Positions 17,414-24,829 of a DNA stretch of 37,905 nt are shown here, in pieces. Origin of the DNA: Alistipes sp. (GTDB taxonomy: Bacteria; Bacteroidota; Bacteroidia; Bacteroidales; Rikenellaceae); contig JAGCLL010000066.1 of the NCBI GenBank assembly GCA_017647025.1, positions 1 through 37,905 on the forward strand, written 5' to 3'. The notes below the pieces were generated by a model. That model saw nothing but the letters and a program-made list of their open reading frames with translations. It did not search any database and was not told the origin of the DNA. A program made the translations under genes and the position numbers. Positions within the stretch are counted from its first letter, which is position 1. Every line of letters begins with the position of its first letter.

Positions 17414-18400
17414 CTACATATTTTCCAATTCGTGCTTCTCTGGCATTGGCTTGAAGCCTTCACCAAAGGTGTTGTAGGCGTTCGCTACAACCATAAACGC
17501 CTTTGGATCATACTCCTTGATGGCTCGCTGAACATTCGATAATTCGTGGCGTGGTACGACCAAGAATATCATCTCCTTCTCAGCGTTGGTATACATTCCG
17601 CTTGTCTTGATGTAGGTACCGCTACGATCCATCTCTTCGAGGATATAACGGCGGAACTCCTCGTTGTGATGCGATGTGATGATAAAGAGTATACGGTCGT
17701 ATGACGCACCATCGAGCATATACGCCAGCACACGAGAGGATACATATATGGCGATGAGCGAGTAGAACGACAACTGTCAACCCTGTGCCTCGCCACCTGC
17801 AATACCAAAACCGATAACGAGCAATCCTGCCAGTACTACTACCGAGTCGGCAATCAACACACCGCTCGAAAAGGTCATCTTGCAATACTTTTGCAACATC
17901 ATCGCTACGATGTCAGTACCACCCGTTGTCGCCTGCTCCTTGACTACAAGTCCAACACCCACGCCGAGCACGACTGCTCCGACTATGGTCGTTAGCATTA
18001 AGTGGTCGGACATATCGAGTATACCACCAAGAAGTTGTGATGGATCGAGTGAGCGCATCGCCTCCTCGTTGGGGTATGCAAGGCGTGTGAAGAGGTTCAT
18101 TAAACCTGGTGTAAGCATTGCCGCCACTACGGTCTTTGAGCCAAAACGAGGGCCGAAAGCGATAAATGCAAGTATCAAAAGCACTATATCGAACATATAA
18201 CCGAATGTTCCGACCTGAATATCAGGGAATATATTGTGTAGGACAATACCTGCACCATATACACCACCCGGAACAATGTTGTAAGGGCTTATGAATAGGA
18301 CATAGCCGGCTGCCAAAAGAGCGCAACCAATGATAATCATAAACCACGACCACCACCAACGAGGTGAGGATAAGTACGATAGAATCTTCTTGTAATCCAT
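17414..18400 (-). pseudogene. YitT-family membrane protein gene split by an in-frame TGA
   Basis: Read through, this gene would encode 328 codons: an N-terminal multi-helix YitT domain (MDYKKILSYLSS start, FISPYNIVPGGVYGAGIVLHN, ATTGGTDIVAMML) and a C-terminal DUF2179 domain (ILFIITSHHNEEFRRYILEE, GEGFKPMPEK). A TGA at 17777-17779 interrupts it in the same frame, between GGEAQG and QLSFYSLIAIYVSSR. Family members often have Trp here, so TGG to TGA is the simplest change. There is no frameshift. The start at 18400 is chosen because a -7 promoter element lies 30 bases upstream. The longer frame back to 18529 would cross that promoter. Alternatives are a base-calling error, readthrough, or two separate polypeptides with re-initiation at the TTG at 17773. 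The function of YitT proteins is poorly defined. Confidence 0.8.
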
Positions 18401-18430
18401 AGCAAATATATATTTATATATTTCAACTCG

Positions 18431-18438
18431 CAAATATA
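18431..18438 (-). promoter_or_regulatory. Putative -7 promoter element of the yitT gene (TATATTTG)
   Basis: On the minus strand this reads TATATTTG, 30 bases upstream of the ATG at 18400. This position decides the start choice for yitT. The expected -33 TTTG is not evident. Confidence 0.55.
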
Positions 18439-18540
18439 GTAAAAAAATCCGAGAAATATAACTCATTGCAAGAAATATACATATTAGTTTGCAACTTTCT
18501 CCAAATGCGACTTTTTGAACATTTGACAAAGGTTGCGATT

Positions 18541-18571
18541 TTTGGAGGTTAAGAAATTTTTACTATATTTG
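18541..18571 (+). promoter_or_regulatory. Complete Bacteroidetes-type promoter of plsY
   Basis: A -33 box TTTG (18541-18544), 19-nt spacer and -7 box TATATTTG (18564-18571) match the Bacteroidetes consensus fully. It lies 25 bases before the plsY ATG and probably drives plsY and the two acyl ligase genes. Confidence 0.75.
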
Positions 18572-18596
18572 CCACAAATACAGGTGTGAAGACAAT

Positions 18597-19325
18597 ATGG
18601 TTATAACCTACTATTGCATTGTAACTCTGTTTATTATCGCATACTTGCTTGGCTCAATTCCGAGCGCCGTATGGATTGGCAAACGCTACTACGGTGTGGA
18701 TGTACGAGAGTATGGAAGCAAAAATGCGGGAACAACAAATGTACTGCGTGTACTAGGTACACGAGCCGCTATTCCTGTATTCGCAATAGACTTCTTGAAG
18801 GGCTTTGTTGCCGTTAGTATATTCTCATTATTGCGCTATGATGTAAACATTCCGTCGCAGGCGTGGATTGTGAATATGAAGATTTTAGCACTATTTGTGT
18901 CCGTTTTAGGACATATATTCCCAATCTTTGCGAATTTTAGAGGAGGTAAGGGTGTTGCCACCGTTCTTGGTGCTCTTACGGGTATCCAACCAAACATCGC
19001 ACTCTTGTGCTTTGCAGTGTGGCTTGTGGTCTTTGCGGTGTGGAACTATGTGTCGCTCGCATCGATTGTAGCGGGTTGTGCATTTCCTGTGTTGGTATCG
19101 ATTTTTTCGGGAAGCATCTATGCTCGACACGGTCTTGACCACACCTCCATTTCATTTCTCGTATTCTCGTTTGTGGTGGCATTGGCGCTGGTTTGGACAC
19201 ATCGAAAGAATGTGGGCAGACTGCTCGATGGCACCGAACCCAAAATAGATGTATGGAGTTATTTCAGCCACGAGATTGCAGAAAAATTGGGTATTGCGGA
19301 GAATAAAAAGGATGAAGAGAAATAA
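18597..19325 (+). CDS. plsY: Glycerol-3-phosphate acyltransferase PlsY
   Basis: PlsY acylates the sn-1 position of glycerol-3-phosphate using acyl-phosphate, the entry step of phospholipid synthesis in the inner membrane. This 242-residue polytopic protein has all three signature blocks: LLGSIPSAVWIGK with SKNAGTTNVLRVLG (motif 1), HIFPIFANFRGGKGVAT (motif 2), and VAFPVLV-like CAFPVLVSIFSG plus RHGLDHTSI in motif 3. The C-terminal tail (EIAEKLGIAENKKDEEK) is charged and slightly long. It has its own promoter and is followed at 28 bases by two acyl ligases, so the group concerns fatty acyl activation and membrane lipid synthesis. Confidence 0.94.
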   Translation: MVITYYCIVTLFIIAYLLGSIPSAVWIGKRYYGVDVREYGSKNAGTTNVLRVLGTRAAIPVFAIDFLKGFVAVSIFSLLRYDVNIPSQAWIVNMKILALFVSVLGHIFPIFANFRGGKGVATVLGALTGIQPNIALLCFAVWLVVFAVWNYVSLASIVAGCAFPVLVSIFSGSIYARHGLDHTSISFLVFSFVVALALVWTHRKNVGRLLDGTEPKIDVWSYFSHEIAEKLGIAENKKDEEK

Positions 19326-19353
19326 TTTATTAGCCTAAAAATATATTAAAAGT

Positions 19354-21057
19354 ATGTTAGACGCAAATTTAATTAAAATGTATGAGCAGTCATTTCGTGA
19401 TAATCGTGAAATGTCTGCTGTAACAGATTATTTTTCGGGAGAGACCTACTCGTATTATGGCTTTGCCAAGGAGATTGCCAAGTTGCACATCCTCTTTGAC
19501 GAGGCGGGTATCAAGCCAGGCGATAAAATCGCTCTTGTTGGTCGCAACACACCTCGTTGGTGTGCAGTATATATCGCCACAATCACCTATGGTGCGGTGA
19601 TAGTGCCTATTATGCAGACCTTCACCTCGAACGATATTGCACACATCGTAAATCATTCGGAGAGCCGTTTGTTGTTCCTTACCGACTCATATTGGGAGGG
19701 ACTCGATGAGGATTCGTTGCCGGAGGTCGAAGCGGTATTTTCGATTACCGACTACCACGCTTTGTACGAGCGTGAGGGCAATAAACTCACCAAGTTTGTG
19801 AATGCAATGACCGAGAACTACCGCAAGCGTTTCCCTAATGGCTTTACGGTAAATGATATCAAGTATGCCGATGTTCCGAACGACGCTCTTATGGTGTTGA
19901 GTTATACTTCGGGTACTACGGGCTATTCGAAGGGTGTAATGCTTACGGTGAATAACCTTACTGCAAATGTATATTACGCCGTAAACAAGATTAACAAGAC
20001 TACTGGCGCACATTGGTTCCAGAAGGGACGCCGTACCTTGGCGTTCTTGCCATTGGCTCACGCCTTTGGTTGTGCATTCGACTTCCTTGCTCCGTTGGCT
20101 GCGGGTGGACATATCAACTTGCTTGGTAAGATGCCTACGCCGAAGGTATTGGTAGAGGCTATGGCAAAGGTTCAGCCAAGCATCATCTGTTCGGTGCCTC
20201 TTGTGTTGGAGAAGGTCTATCGTAAGCAGATTGCTCCAATGCTCGAAAAGGGTCCATTGAGTATCGCTATGAAGGTGCCTTTGGTGAACGAGGTTGTGCG
20301 TATGAAGATTAAGGAGAAGTTGATGGCTTCGTTTGGTGGCAACTTGGAGATGTTTATTGTTGGAGGTGCTCCAATGAATAAGGAGACCGAGGCATTCCTC
20401 AAATCTATCCGTTTCCCAATCATCGTAGGCTACGGTATGACCGAGTGTGCTCCGCTTATCTGCGTTACGCCGCAACCTGAGGAGTACAAACTTGGCTCGT
20501 GCGGTAAGTATTTGAGCGACTATCTCGATGTTAAAATTGAGTCGAATGACCCACAGCACATTCCTGGCGAGATTATGGTCAAGGGTGAGATGGTTATGCA
20601 GGGCTACTACAAGAATGCGAAGGATACCGAGGCTGTATTGGAGCCTGATGGCTGGATGCATACGGGAGATATGGGCATTATGGACACAGACGGAACAGTC
20701 TATATCAAGGGGCGTTGCAAGACTATGATTTTGACCGATACAGGTCAGAATATCTACCCAGAGCAGATTGAGGATAAGTTGAACAATATGCCTCTTGTGT
20801 TGGAGTCGCTCGTGTTGGAGAATGAGGGTAAACTCTATGGCTTGGTAGTGCCTGATTTCGACCAGTGCGAGAAGGAGGGTATAGACCGCACGCAGTTGGA
20901 GGAGATAATGAAGGAGAACCTCAAAAACTTGAATGAGCAGGTGGCTGCATACGAGCGTTTGGTGTCGATTGCAATCCATCAGAGCGAGTTCGAGAAGACT
21001 CCAAAGCGCTCTATCAAACGATACCTATACGATGTCAAGCGTCTTGGTATCAAATAG
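19354..21057 (+). CDS. AMP-forming long-chain acyl-CoA ligase family protein, tandem copy 1
   Basis: This 567-residue enzyme of the ANL superfamily should activate a carboxylate, most likely a fatty acid, through an acyl-adenylate. The AMP-binding P-loop is YTSGTTGYSKGVMLT (about 184-198). Other core motifs are VGYGMTECAPLI, the hinge region GWMHTGDMGIMDTDGTVYIKGRCKTMIL, and NIYPEQIEDKLN. The C-terminal catalytic Lys is probably in KTPKRSIKRYL, in the usual A10 position. No transmembrane segment is obvious. It lies 28 bases after plsY. The next gene is a close paralogue in the same orientation, a clear tandem duplication. Whether the acceptor is CoA, acyl carrier protein or something else cannot be read from the sequence. 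Confidence 0.9.
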   Translation: MLDANLIKMYEQSFRDNREMSAVTDYFSGETYSYYGFAKEIAKLHILFDEAGIKPGDKIALVGRNTPRWCAVYIATITYGAVIVPIMQTFTSNDIAHIVNHSESRLLFLTDSYWEGLDEDSLPEVEAVFSITDYHALYEREGNKLTKFVNAMTENYRKRFPNGFTVNDIKYADVPNDALMVLSYTSGTTGYSKGVMLTVNNLTANVYYAVNKINKTTGAHWFQKGRRTLAFLPLAHAFGCAFDFLAPLAAGGHINLLGKMPTPKVLVEAMAKVQPSIICSVPLVLEKVYRKQIAPMLEKGPLSIAMKVPLVNEVVRMKIKEKLMASFGGNLEMFIVGGAPMNKETEAFLKSIRFPIIVGYGMTECAPLICVTPQPEEYKLGSCGKYLSDYLDVKIESNDPQHIPGEIMVKGEMVMQGYYKNAKDTEAVLEPDGWMHTGDMGIMDTDGTVYIKGRCKTMILTDTGQNIYPEQIEDKLNNMPLVLESLVLENEGKLYGLVVPDFDQCEKEGIDRTQLEEIMKENLKNLNEQVAAYERLVSIAIHQSEFEKTPKRSIKRYLYDVKRLGIK

Positions 21058-21093
21058 TTCCATACATTTAACAATTAACCAAAACATAAAGAT

Positions 21094-22791
21094 ATGTTAC
21101 AAGATAACCTTATAAAAATGTACGAGCAGTCGTTTCGCGAAAATCGTGAGATGAGTGCCGTAACCGACTATTTCTCAGGCGAAAGTTATTCGTATTACGG
21201 CTTTGCCAAGGAGATAGCCAAACTTCATATTTTGTTCGATGAGGCCGGCATCAAGCGTGGTGATAAAATTGCCCTTGTTGGTCGCAATACCCCTCGTTGG
21301 TGTGCGGTATATATCGCTACTATGACCTATGGAGCAGTGATTGTGCCTATTATGCAGACCTTTACCTCGAACGATATTGCTCATATCGTAAACCACTCGG
21401 AGAGCCGTCTGTTATTCCTCACCGATTCGTATTGGGAGGGACTCGATGAGGATGCCCTTCCAAAGATTGAAGGAGTATTCTCGCTCACCGACTACCATGT
21501 GTTGTTTGAGCGTCGTGGTGGCGTTTTGACCAAGTGTGTGGATAGTATGACCGCAAACTATCGCCGTCGCTATCCGCAGGGCTTCACCGTAAACGATATT
21601 AAATATGCCGATGTTCCGAATGACCAACTCATTTTGTTGAACTACACTTCGGGAACTACTGGCTATTCGAAGGGCGTGATGCTTACGGTGAACAATCTCA
21701 CTGCCAATGTTGCATATATCAAGACTTTGAAGCCTGCAAATGGAGGCTCGCACTACTTCGCAAAGGGACGCCGTACTCTTTCGTTCTTGCCTTTGGCGCA
21801 CGCCTATGGTTGTACGGTTGATTTCTTGACTCCACTTGCCGTGGGAGGTCATATCAACCTTCTCGGCAAGATGCCTACACCAAAGGTGTTGGTTGAGGCT
21901 ATGCAACATGTTCAGCCGAATGTTATCGCTTCGGTACCTCTCGTGTTGGAGAAGATTTACCGCAAGCAGGTTGCACCACTCTTAGAGAAAGGTGCATTGA
22001 GTGTCGCTATCAAAGTGCCTTTGGTGAATGAAGTTGTGCGTGCGAAGATTCGCCAGAAGTTGCTCGATTCGTTCGGAGGCAATGTCGAGTTGTTTATCAT
22101 CGGTGGTGCGCCAATCAACAAGGAGACAGAGGCGTTCTTGAAGTCTATCCATTTCCCTATTATTGTGGGCTACGGTATGACCGAGTGTGCTCCGTTGATT
22201 TCGGTTACAGTAGACCCTACCGAGTTCAAGATTCGCTCGTGCGGTAAAATTTTGCAGGGTATGATGGAGGTGAAGATTGACTCCGAAGACCAACACAATA
22301 TCCCTGGCGAAATTCTTGTCAAGGGCGAGTGCGTGATGCAGGGCTACTACAAGAACGAGAAGGATACCAATGCTGCATTGGATGCAGATGGCTGGTTGCA
22401 TACTGGCGATATGGGTACAGTTGATGCCGATGGTACAATCTACATCAAGGGCCGTTGCAAGACTATGATTTTGACCGATACAGGTCAGAATATCTATCCA
22501 GAGCAGATTGAGGATAAGTTGAATAACCTTCCGCTTGTGTCAGAGTCGCTCGTATTGGAGAACAATGGAAAGTTATATGGTTTGGTAGTGCCTGATTTTG
22601 CACTCTGCGAGAAGGAGGGCGTTGACAACGAGAAACTCAACGAGATTATGAACGAAAACCTCAAAACCCTCAACGAGCAGGTCGCAGCGTATGAGCGTTT
22701 GGTTCGCATAATCATCTATCCTAACGAGTTCGAAAAGACTCCGAAGCGCTCTATCAAGCGTTACTTGTACGATATATCAAAACTCGTCTAA
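21094..22791 (+). CDS. AMP-forming long-chain acyl-CoA ligase family protein, tandem copy 2
   Basis: This 565-residue protein aligns along its full length with the preceding ligase. The first 75 residues are nearly identical apart from a few positions (MLQDNLIKMYEQSF versus MLDANLIKMYEQSF). The P-loop YTSGTTGYSKGVMLT, VGYGMTECAPLI, RCKTMILTDTGQNIYPEQIE and KTPKRSIKRYL are all kept, so both copies look active. Differences concentrate in the middle, in the acyl-binding half: YIKTLKPANGGSHYFAKG versus YAVNKINKTTGAHWFQKG, and CTVDFLTPLAVGG versus CAFDFLAPLAAGG. This suggests divergence in chain preference. A 36-base gap separates the two copies. The copy-B hairpin repeat begins three bases after its stop. 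Confidence 0.9.
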   Translation: MLQDNLIKMYEQSFRENREMSAVTDYFSGESYSYYGFAKEIAKLHILFDEAGIKRGDKIALVGRNTPRWCAVYIATMTYGAVIVPIMQTFTSNDIAHIVNHSESRLLFLTDSYWEGLDEDALPKIEGVFSLTDYHVLFERRGGVLTKCVDSMTANYRRRYPQGFTVNDIKYADVPNDQLILLNYTSGTTGYSKGVMLTVNNLTANVAYIKTLKPANGGSHYFAKGRRTLSFLPLAHAYGCTVDFLTPLAVGGHINLLGKMPTPKVLVEAMQHVQPNVIASVPLVLEKIYRKQVAPLLEKGALSVAIKVPLVNEVVRAKIRQKLLDSFGGNVELFIIGGAPINKETEAFLKSIHFPIIVGYGMTECAPLISVTVDPTEFKIRSCGKILQGMMEVKIDSEDQHNIPGEILVKGECVMQGYYKNEKDTNAALDADGWLHTGDMGTVDADGTIYIKGRCKTMILTDTGQNIYPEQIEDKLNNLPLVSESLVLENNGKLYGLVVPDFALCEKEGVDNEKLNEIMNENLKTLNEQVAAYERLVRIIIYPNEFEKTPKRSIKRYLYDISKLV

Positions 22792-22794
22792 CAA

Positions 22795-22884
22795 GGTAAT
22801 TTCTGCGTGAGACATCGGTCGTTGAGCTGCTCACATACGCCCAAGTATGCTGCGCACTCAACGCCTTGTCTGCCTTGAAATTCC
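22795..22884. repeat. 90-nt intergenic hairpin element, copy B
   Basis: Nested complementary arms are GGTAATTTC (22795-22803) with GAAATTCC (22877-22884), AGACA (22810-22814) with TGTCT (22867-22871), CGTTGAG (22820-22826) with CTCAACG (22857-22863), and CATAC with GTATG in the core (22828-22855). It has the same 90-nt length as copy A at 17264-17353, and the same core with one substitution. It begins three bases after an acyl ligase stop and could end that transcript. Confidence 0.78.
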
Positions 22885-22899
22885 ACTTGTTATACAAGT
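22885..22899. repeat. Short palindrome ACTTGT-tat-ACAAGT
   Basis: A 6-bp perfect inverted repeat with a 3-nt spacer lies between hairpin copy B and the sensor kinase gene, followed by TTTTAG. It could be a weak terminator or an operator; nothing else supports either role. Confidence 0.35.
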
Positions 22900-22920
22900 T
22901 TTAGAGTGAGATATTGAATA

Positions 22921-22950
22921 CTAAAAGCCAATGGCTAATGGCTAAAAGCC
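22921..22950. repeat. (AATGGCT)x2 flanked by CTAAAAGCC direct repeats
   Basis: CTAAAAGCC occurs at 22921-22929 and 22942-22950, around two tandem AATGGCT units (22930-22943), directly before the sensor kinase ATG at 22959. GCC/GGC pairs make it self-complementary, so it may affect ribosome access. Confidence 0.5.
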
Positions 22951-22958
22951 CCTAACAG

Positions 22959-24020
22959 ATGAAACTTGGCAAGAAGATAAATATCCGCAATCAGTTTATT
23001 GGCGAAAGCACCCTCTACTTTTTAGTGTGGGTGCTGGTCTTTATTGCGCCATTTATGAATGCAGGACTGATGTCCGAGGAGATTGCAGACCCAAGAGTGT
23101 CGCTCCTTGCGTTATTGAAAATTCTGCCATTTATGTTTCTCTTTCTGCTCAACCACTTGGTGCTGTTTCGTTATCTGCACCAAGGGCGGTTGCGCTGGAT
23201 ATATTATCTTGTAGCGACAGCGCTTGTTGTCTTCATATTCTTGATGATAGAGATATATGAACAACAAAACTCGTCTAAACCAGATTTTATCGCATTGGCA
23301 GTATTCCCGTGGTGGGGCAATATAATCGCAGGAGCGTTGATGCTTGGAGCGAATAATGCTATTACCGCACTCTATCGCAATATGCGGCGAGATGAGGATG
23401 AGGAGCGTCTACAACGCCAAAACATTCAGGCGGAGATGTACTATCTGAAACATCAGATAAACCCGCACTTCTTGATGAATACGCTTAATAATATCCACGC
23501 TTTGGTCGATATAGACACCGATGCGGCCAAGCAGGCTGTAATACAACTCTCGGATATGATGCGTTATGTGGTCTACGATACGGGTGGTAATGCCATATCG
23601 TTGAAGGAGGAGGTGCAGTTTATTGAGAACTACATCGAGTTGATGCGCATCAGATATACTGATGATGTTAAAATTCCATACAACAGACCTGAATTGTACA
23701 ATCGCCGTGTTGAGATTCCACCACTTATCTTTATAGTCTTTGTGGAGAATGCCTTCAAACACGGTGTGAGTTACGATAGCGATTCGTATATCTATATTGA
23801 TATTAAGAGCGAGGACGGTTATGTTGTGGGGCGTTTCGAAAATTCGGTAAATCCGACCAAGCGTAACAGTAAACCTGGTATCGGTTTGGAGAATGTACAT
23901 AAACGCCTCGATTTGATATATGGCGACCGCTACGACCTGCAAATCGAGGAGAGAGAGAATAACTATTGTATAACACTCAACATTCCGCAACTGAATAGTT
24001 ATGAGATGCATCGCAATTGA
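22959..24020 (+). CDS. LytS/YehU-type sensor histidine kinase
   Basis: This 353-residue inner membrane kinase has about four hydrophobic segments in the first 150 residues, with little extracellular sequence. A short coiled-coil stretch (RRDEDEERLQRQNIQAEMYYL) leads into the His_kinase domain (PF06580 type) with HQINPHFLMNTLNNI, where the phosphorylated His is expected. The ATP-binding domain follows (PPLIFIVFVENAFKHGV as N-box, GIGLENVHKRLDLIYG as G-box). The signal is unknown. Its stop TGA lies inside the next gene, overlapping by 20 bases, so the pair is translationally coupled. No promoter consensus was seen directly upstream. Confidence 0.92.
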   Translation: MKLGKKINIRNQFIGESTLYFLVWVLVFIAPFMNAGLMSEEIADPRVSLLALLKILPFMFLFLLNHLVLFRYLHQGRLRWIYYLVATALVVFIFLMIEIYEQQNSSKPDFIALAVFPWWGNIIAGALMLGANNAITALYRNMRRDEDEERLQRQNIQAEMYYLKHQINPHFLMNTLNNIHALVDIDTDAAKQAVIQLSDMMRYVVYDTGGNAISLKEEVQFIENYIELMRIRYTDDVKIPYNRPELYNRRVEIPPLIFIVFVENAFKHGVSYDSDSYIYIDIKSEDGYVVGRFENSVNPTKRNSKPGIGLENVHKRLDLIYGDRYDLQIEERENNYCITLNIPQLNSYEMHRN

Positions 24021-24741
24021 TGACGAGCCATTGGCTCTTCGACAGATGTCGGGCTACATCTCCAAGATTCCATTTTTGGAGTTGGCGGCCACATTTCGTA
24101 GTGCTCTTTCGGCAAAGGAGTGGCTCAAAGAGAATAGTGTAGACCTTATATTTGTCGATGTAAATATGCCCGATATGACGGGCGTGGAGTTTGTGCAGAC
24201 GCTCGAAACGCCTGCGATGGTTATCTTTACGACTGCCTATGCCGAGTATGCCATAGAGGGCTATAAACTCTCGGCTATTGACTATCTTTTGAAACCCTTT
24301 GGTTTGAAGGATATTGCTCGTGCTTCGGAGAAGGCGCAGTCGCTCTACGAGTTGTTGCAGTTGCAGGAGCAGATGAAAAGTGATAACTCGCAAGAGGAGA
24401 GTTTGTCGGAGAGTGCCGAAGAGGGCGTTTTATCAGTACACGCTGACCGTAAGACTCACCTTGTGAAGATGTCAAACATTGTATATGTGGAGAGTGCGGG
24501 AGAGTATGTGCGTCTGCATATGGCTGACGGCTCAAACTTGGTAACACTGTTCCGACTCAAAAATATGGAGAGCGAGTTGCAGTCGTCGCAGTTTATGCGT
24601 GTGCATCGCTCTTACATCATAAATCTCAGTTATGTTGCAGGCTATACCAAAGGACGAGTATTCCTGTCGAATGACGATTATGTGCCAATTGGAGAGAACT
24701 ATAAGGAACAATTTATGAACTACGTAAATAGCTCTCTATAG
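24001..24741 (+). CDS. LytTR-family response regulator
   Basis: This 246-residue regulator is the partner of the kinase it overlaps. The receiver domain has the acidic pair in AIDDEP, the phospho-acceptor Asp53 (FVDVNMPDMTG), and the conserved Lys in YLLKPF. A low-complexity acidic linker (about 125-140) joins it to a LytTR DNA-binding domain (VHADRKTHLVKMSNIVYVESAGEYVRLHMADG, FMRVHRSYIINLSYV). LytTR proteins bind direct repeats upstream of their targets, and none of the usual form was recognised here. The start at 24001 gives the normal receiver N-terminus. Confidence 0.93.
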   Translation: MRCIAIDDEPLALRQMSGYISKIPFLELAATFRSALSAKEWLKENSVDLIFVDVNMPDMTGVEFVQTLETPAMVIFTTAYAEYAIEGYKLSAIDYLLKPFGLKDIARASEKAQSLYELLQLQEQMKSDNSQEESLSESAEEGVLSVHADRKTHLVKMSNIVYVESAGEYVRLHMADGSNLVTLFRLKNMESELQSSQFMRVHRSYIINLSYVAGYTKGRVFLSNDDYVPIGENYKEQFMNYVNSSL

Positions 24742-24743
24742 TA

Positions 24744-24802
24744 TGATGTTTATGTTGATTTGATAGGCAAATATGGCAGTGGTAATATTATAATAAACAT
24801 CA
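24744..24802. repeat. 10-bp inverted repeat enclosing a 39-nt loop after the LytTR gene
   Basis: TGATGTTTAT (24744-24753) is the exact reverse complement of ATAAACATCA (24793-24802). It lies between the regulator stop and the acyltransferase gene, where base composition drops. It could be a weak terminator or a boundary of the AT-rich segment. Confidence 0.45.
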
Positions 24803-24829
24803 CTTCAATTTACGATAAAGACAAGAATT

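Noticed and set aside
17777..17779. Recoding of TGA as tryptophan throughout the genome
   Set aside because: TGA is the stop of the sensor kinase gene (24018-24020) and of queG (31715-31717), both with sensible C-termini, and Trp is encoded by TGG elsewhere.
18401..18529. Longer N-terminus for the YitT-family protein
   Set aside because: A TAnnTTTG promoter element lies inside the extension, and the sequence MDYKKILSYLSS at 18400 is a natural start for the family.
19687..20979. Long open frame (about 430 codons) antisense to the first acyl ligase
   Set aside because: It lies entirely opposite a well-supported gene. Its product is rich in His, Leu and Arg with no domain pattern, as expected for a shadow of biased codon usage.
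24744..24802. Invertible promoter (phase switch) bounded by the 10-bp inverted repeats before the acyltransferase gene
   Set aside because: The enclosed 39 nt contains no TAnnTTTG element on either strand, and no invertase gene is near, so only the inverted repeat is recorded.
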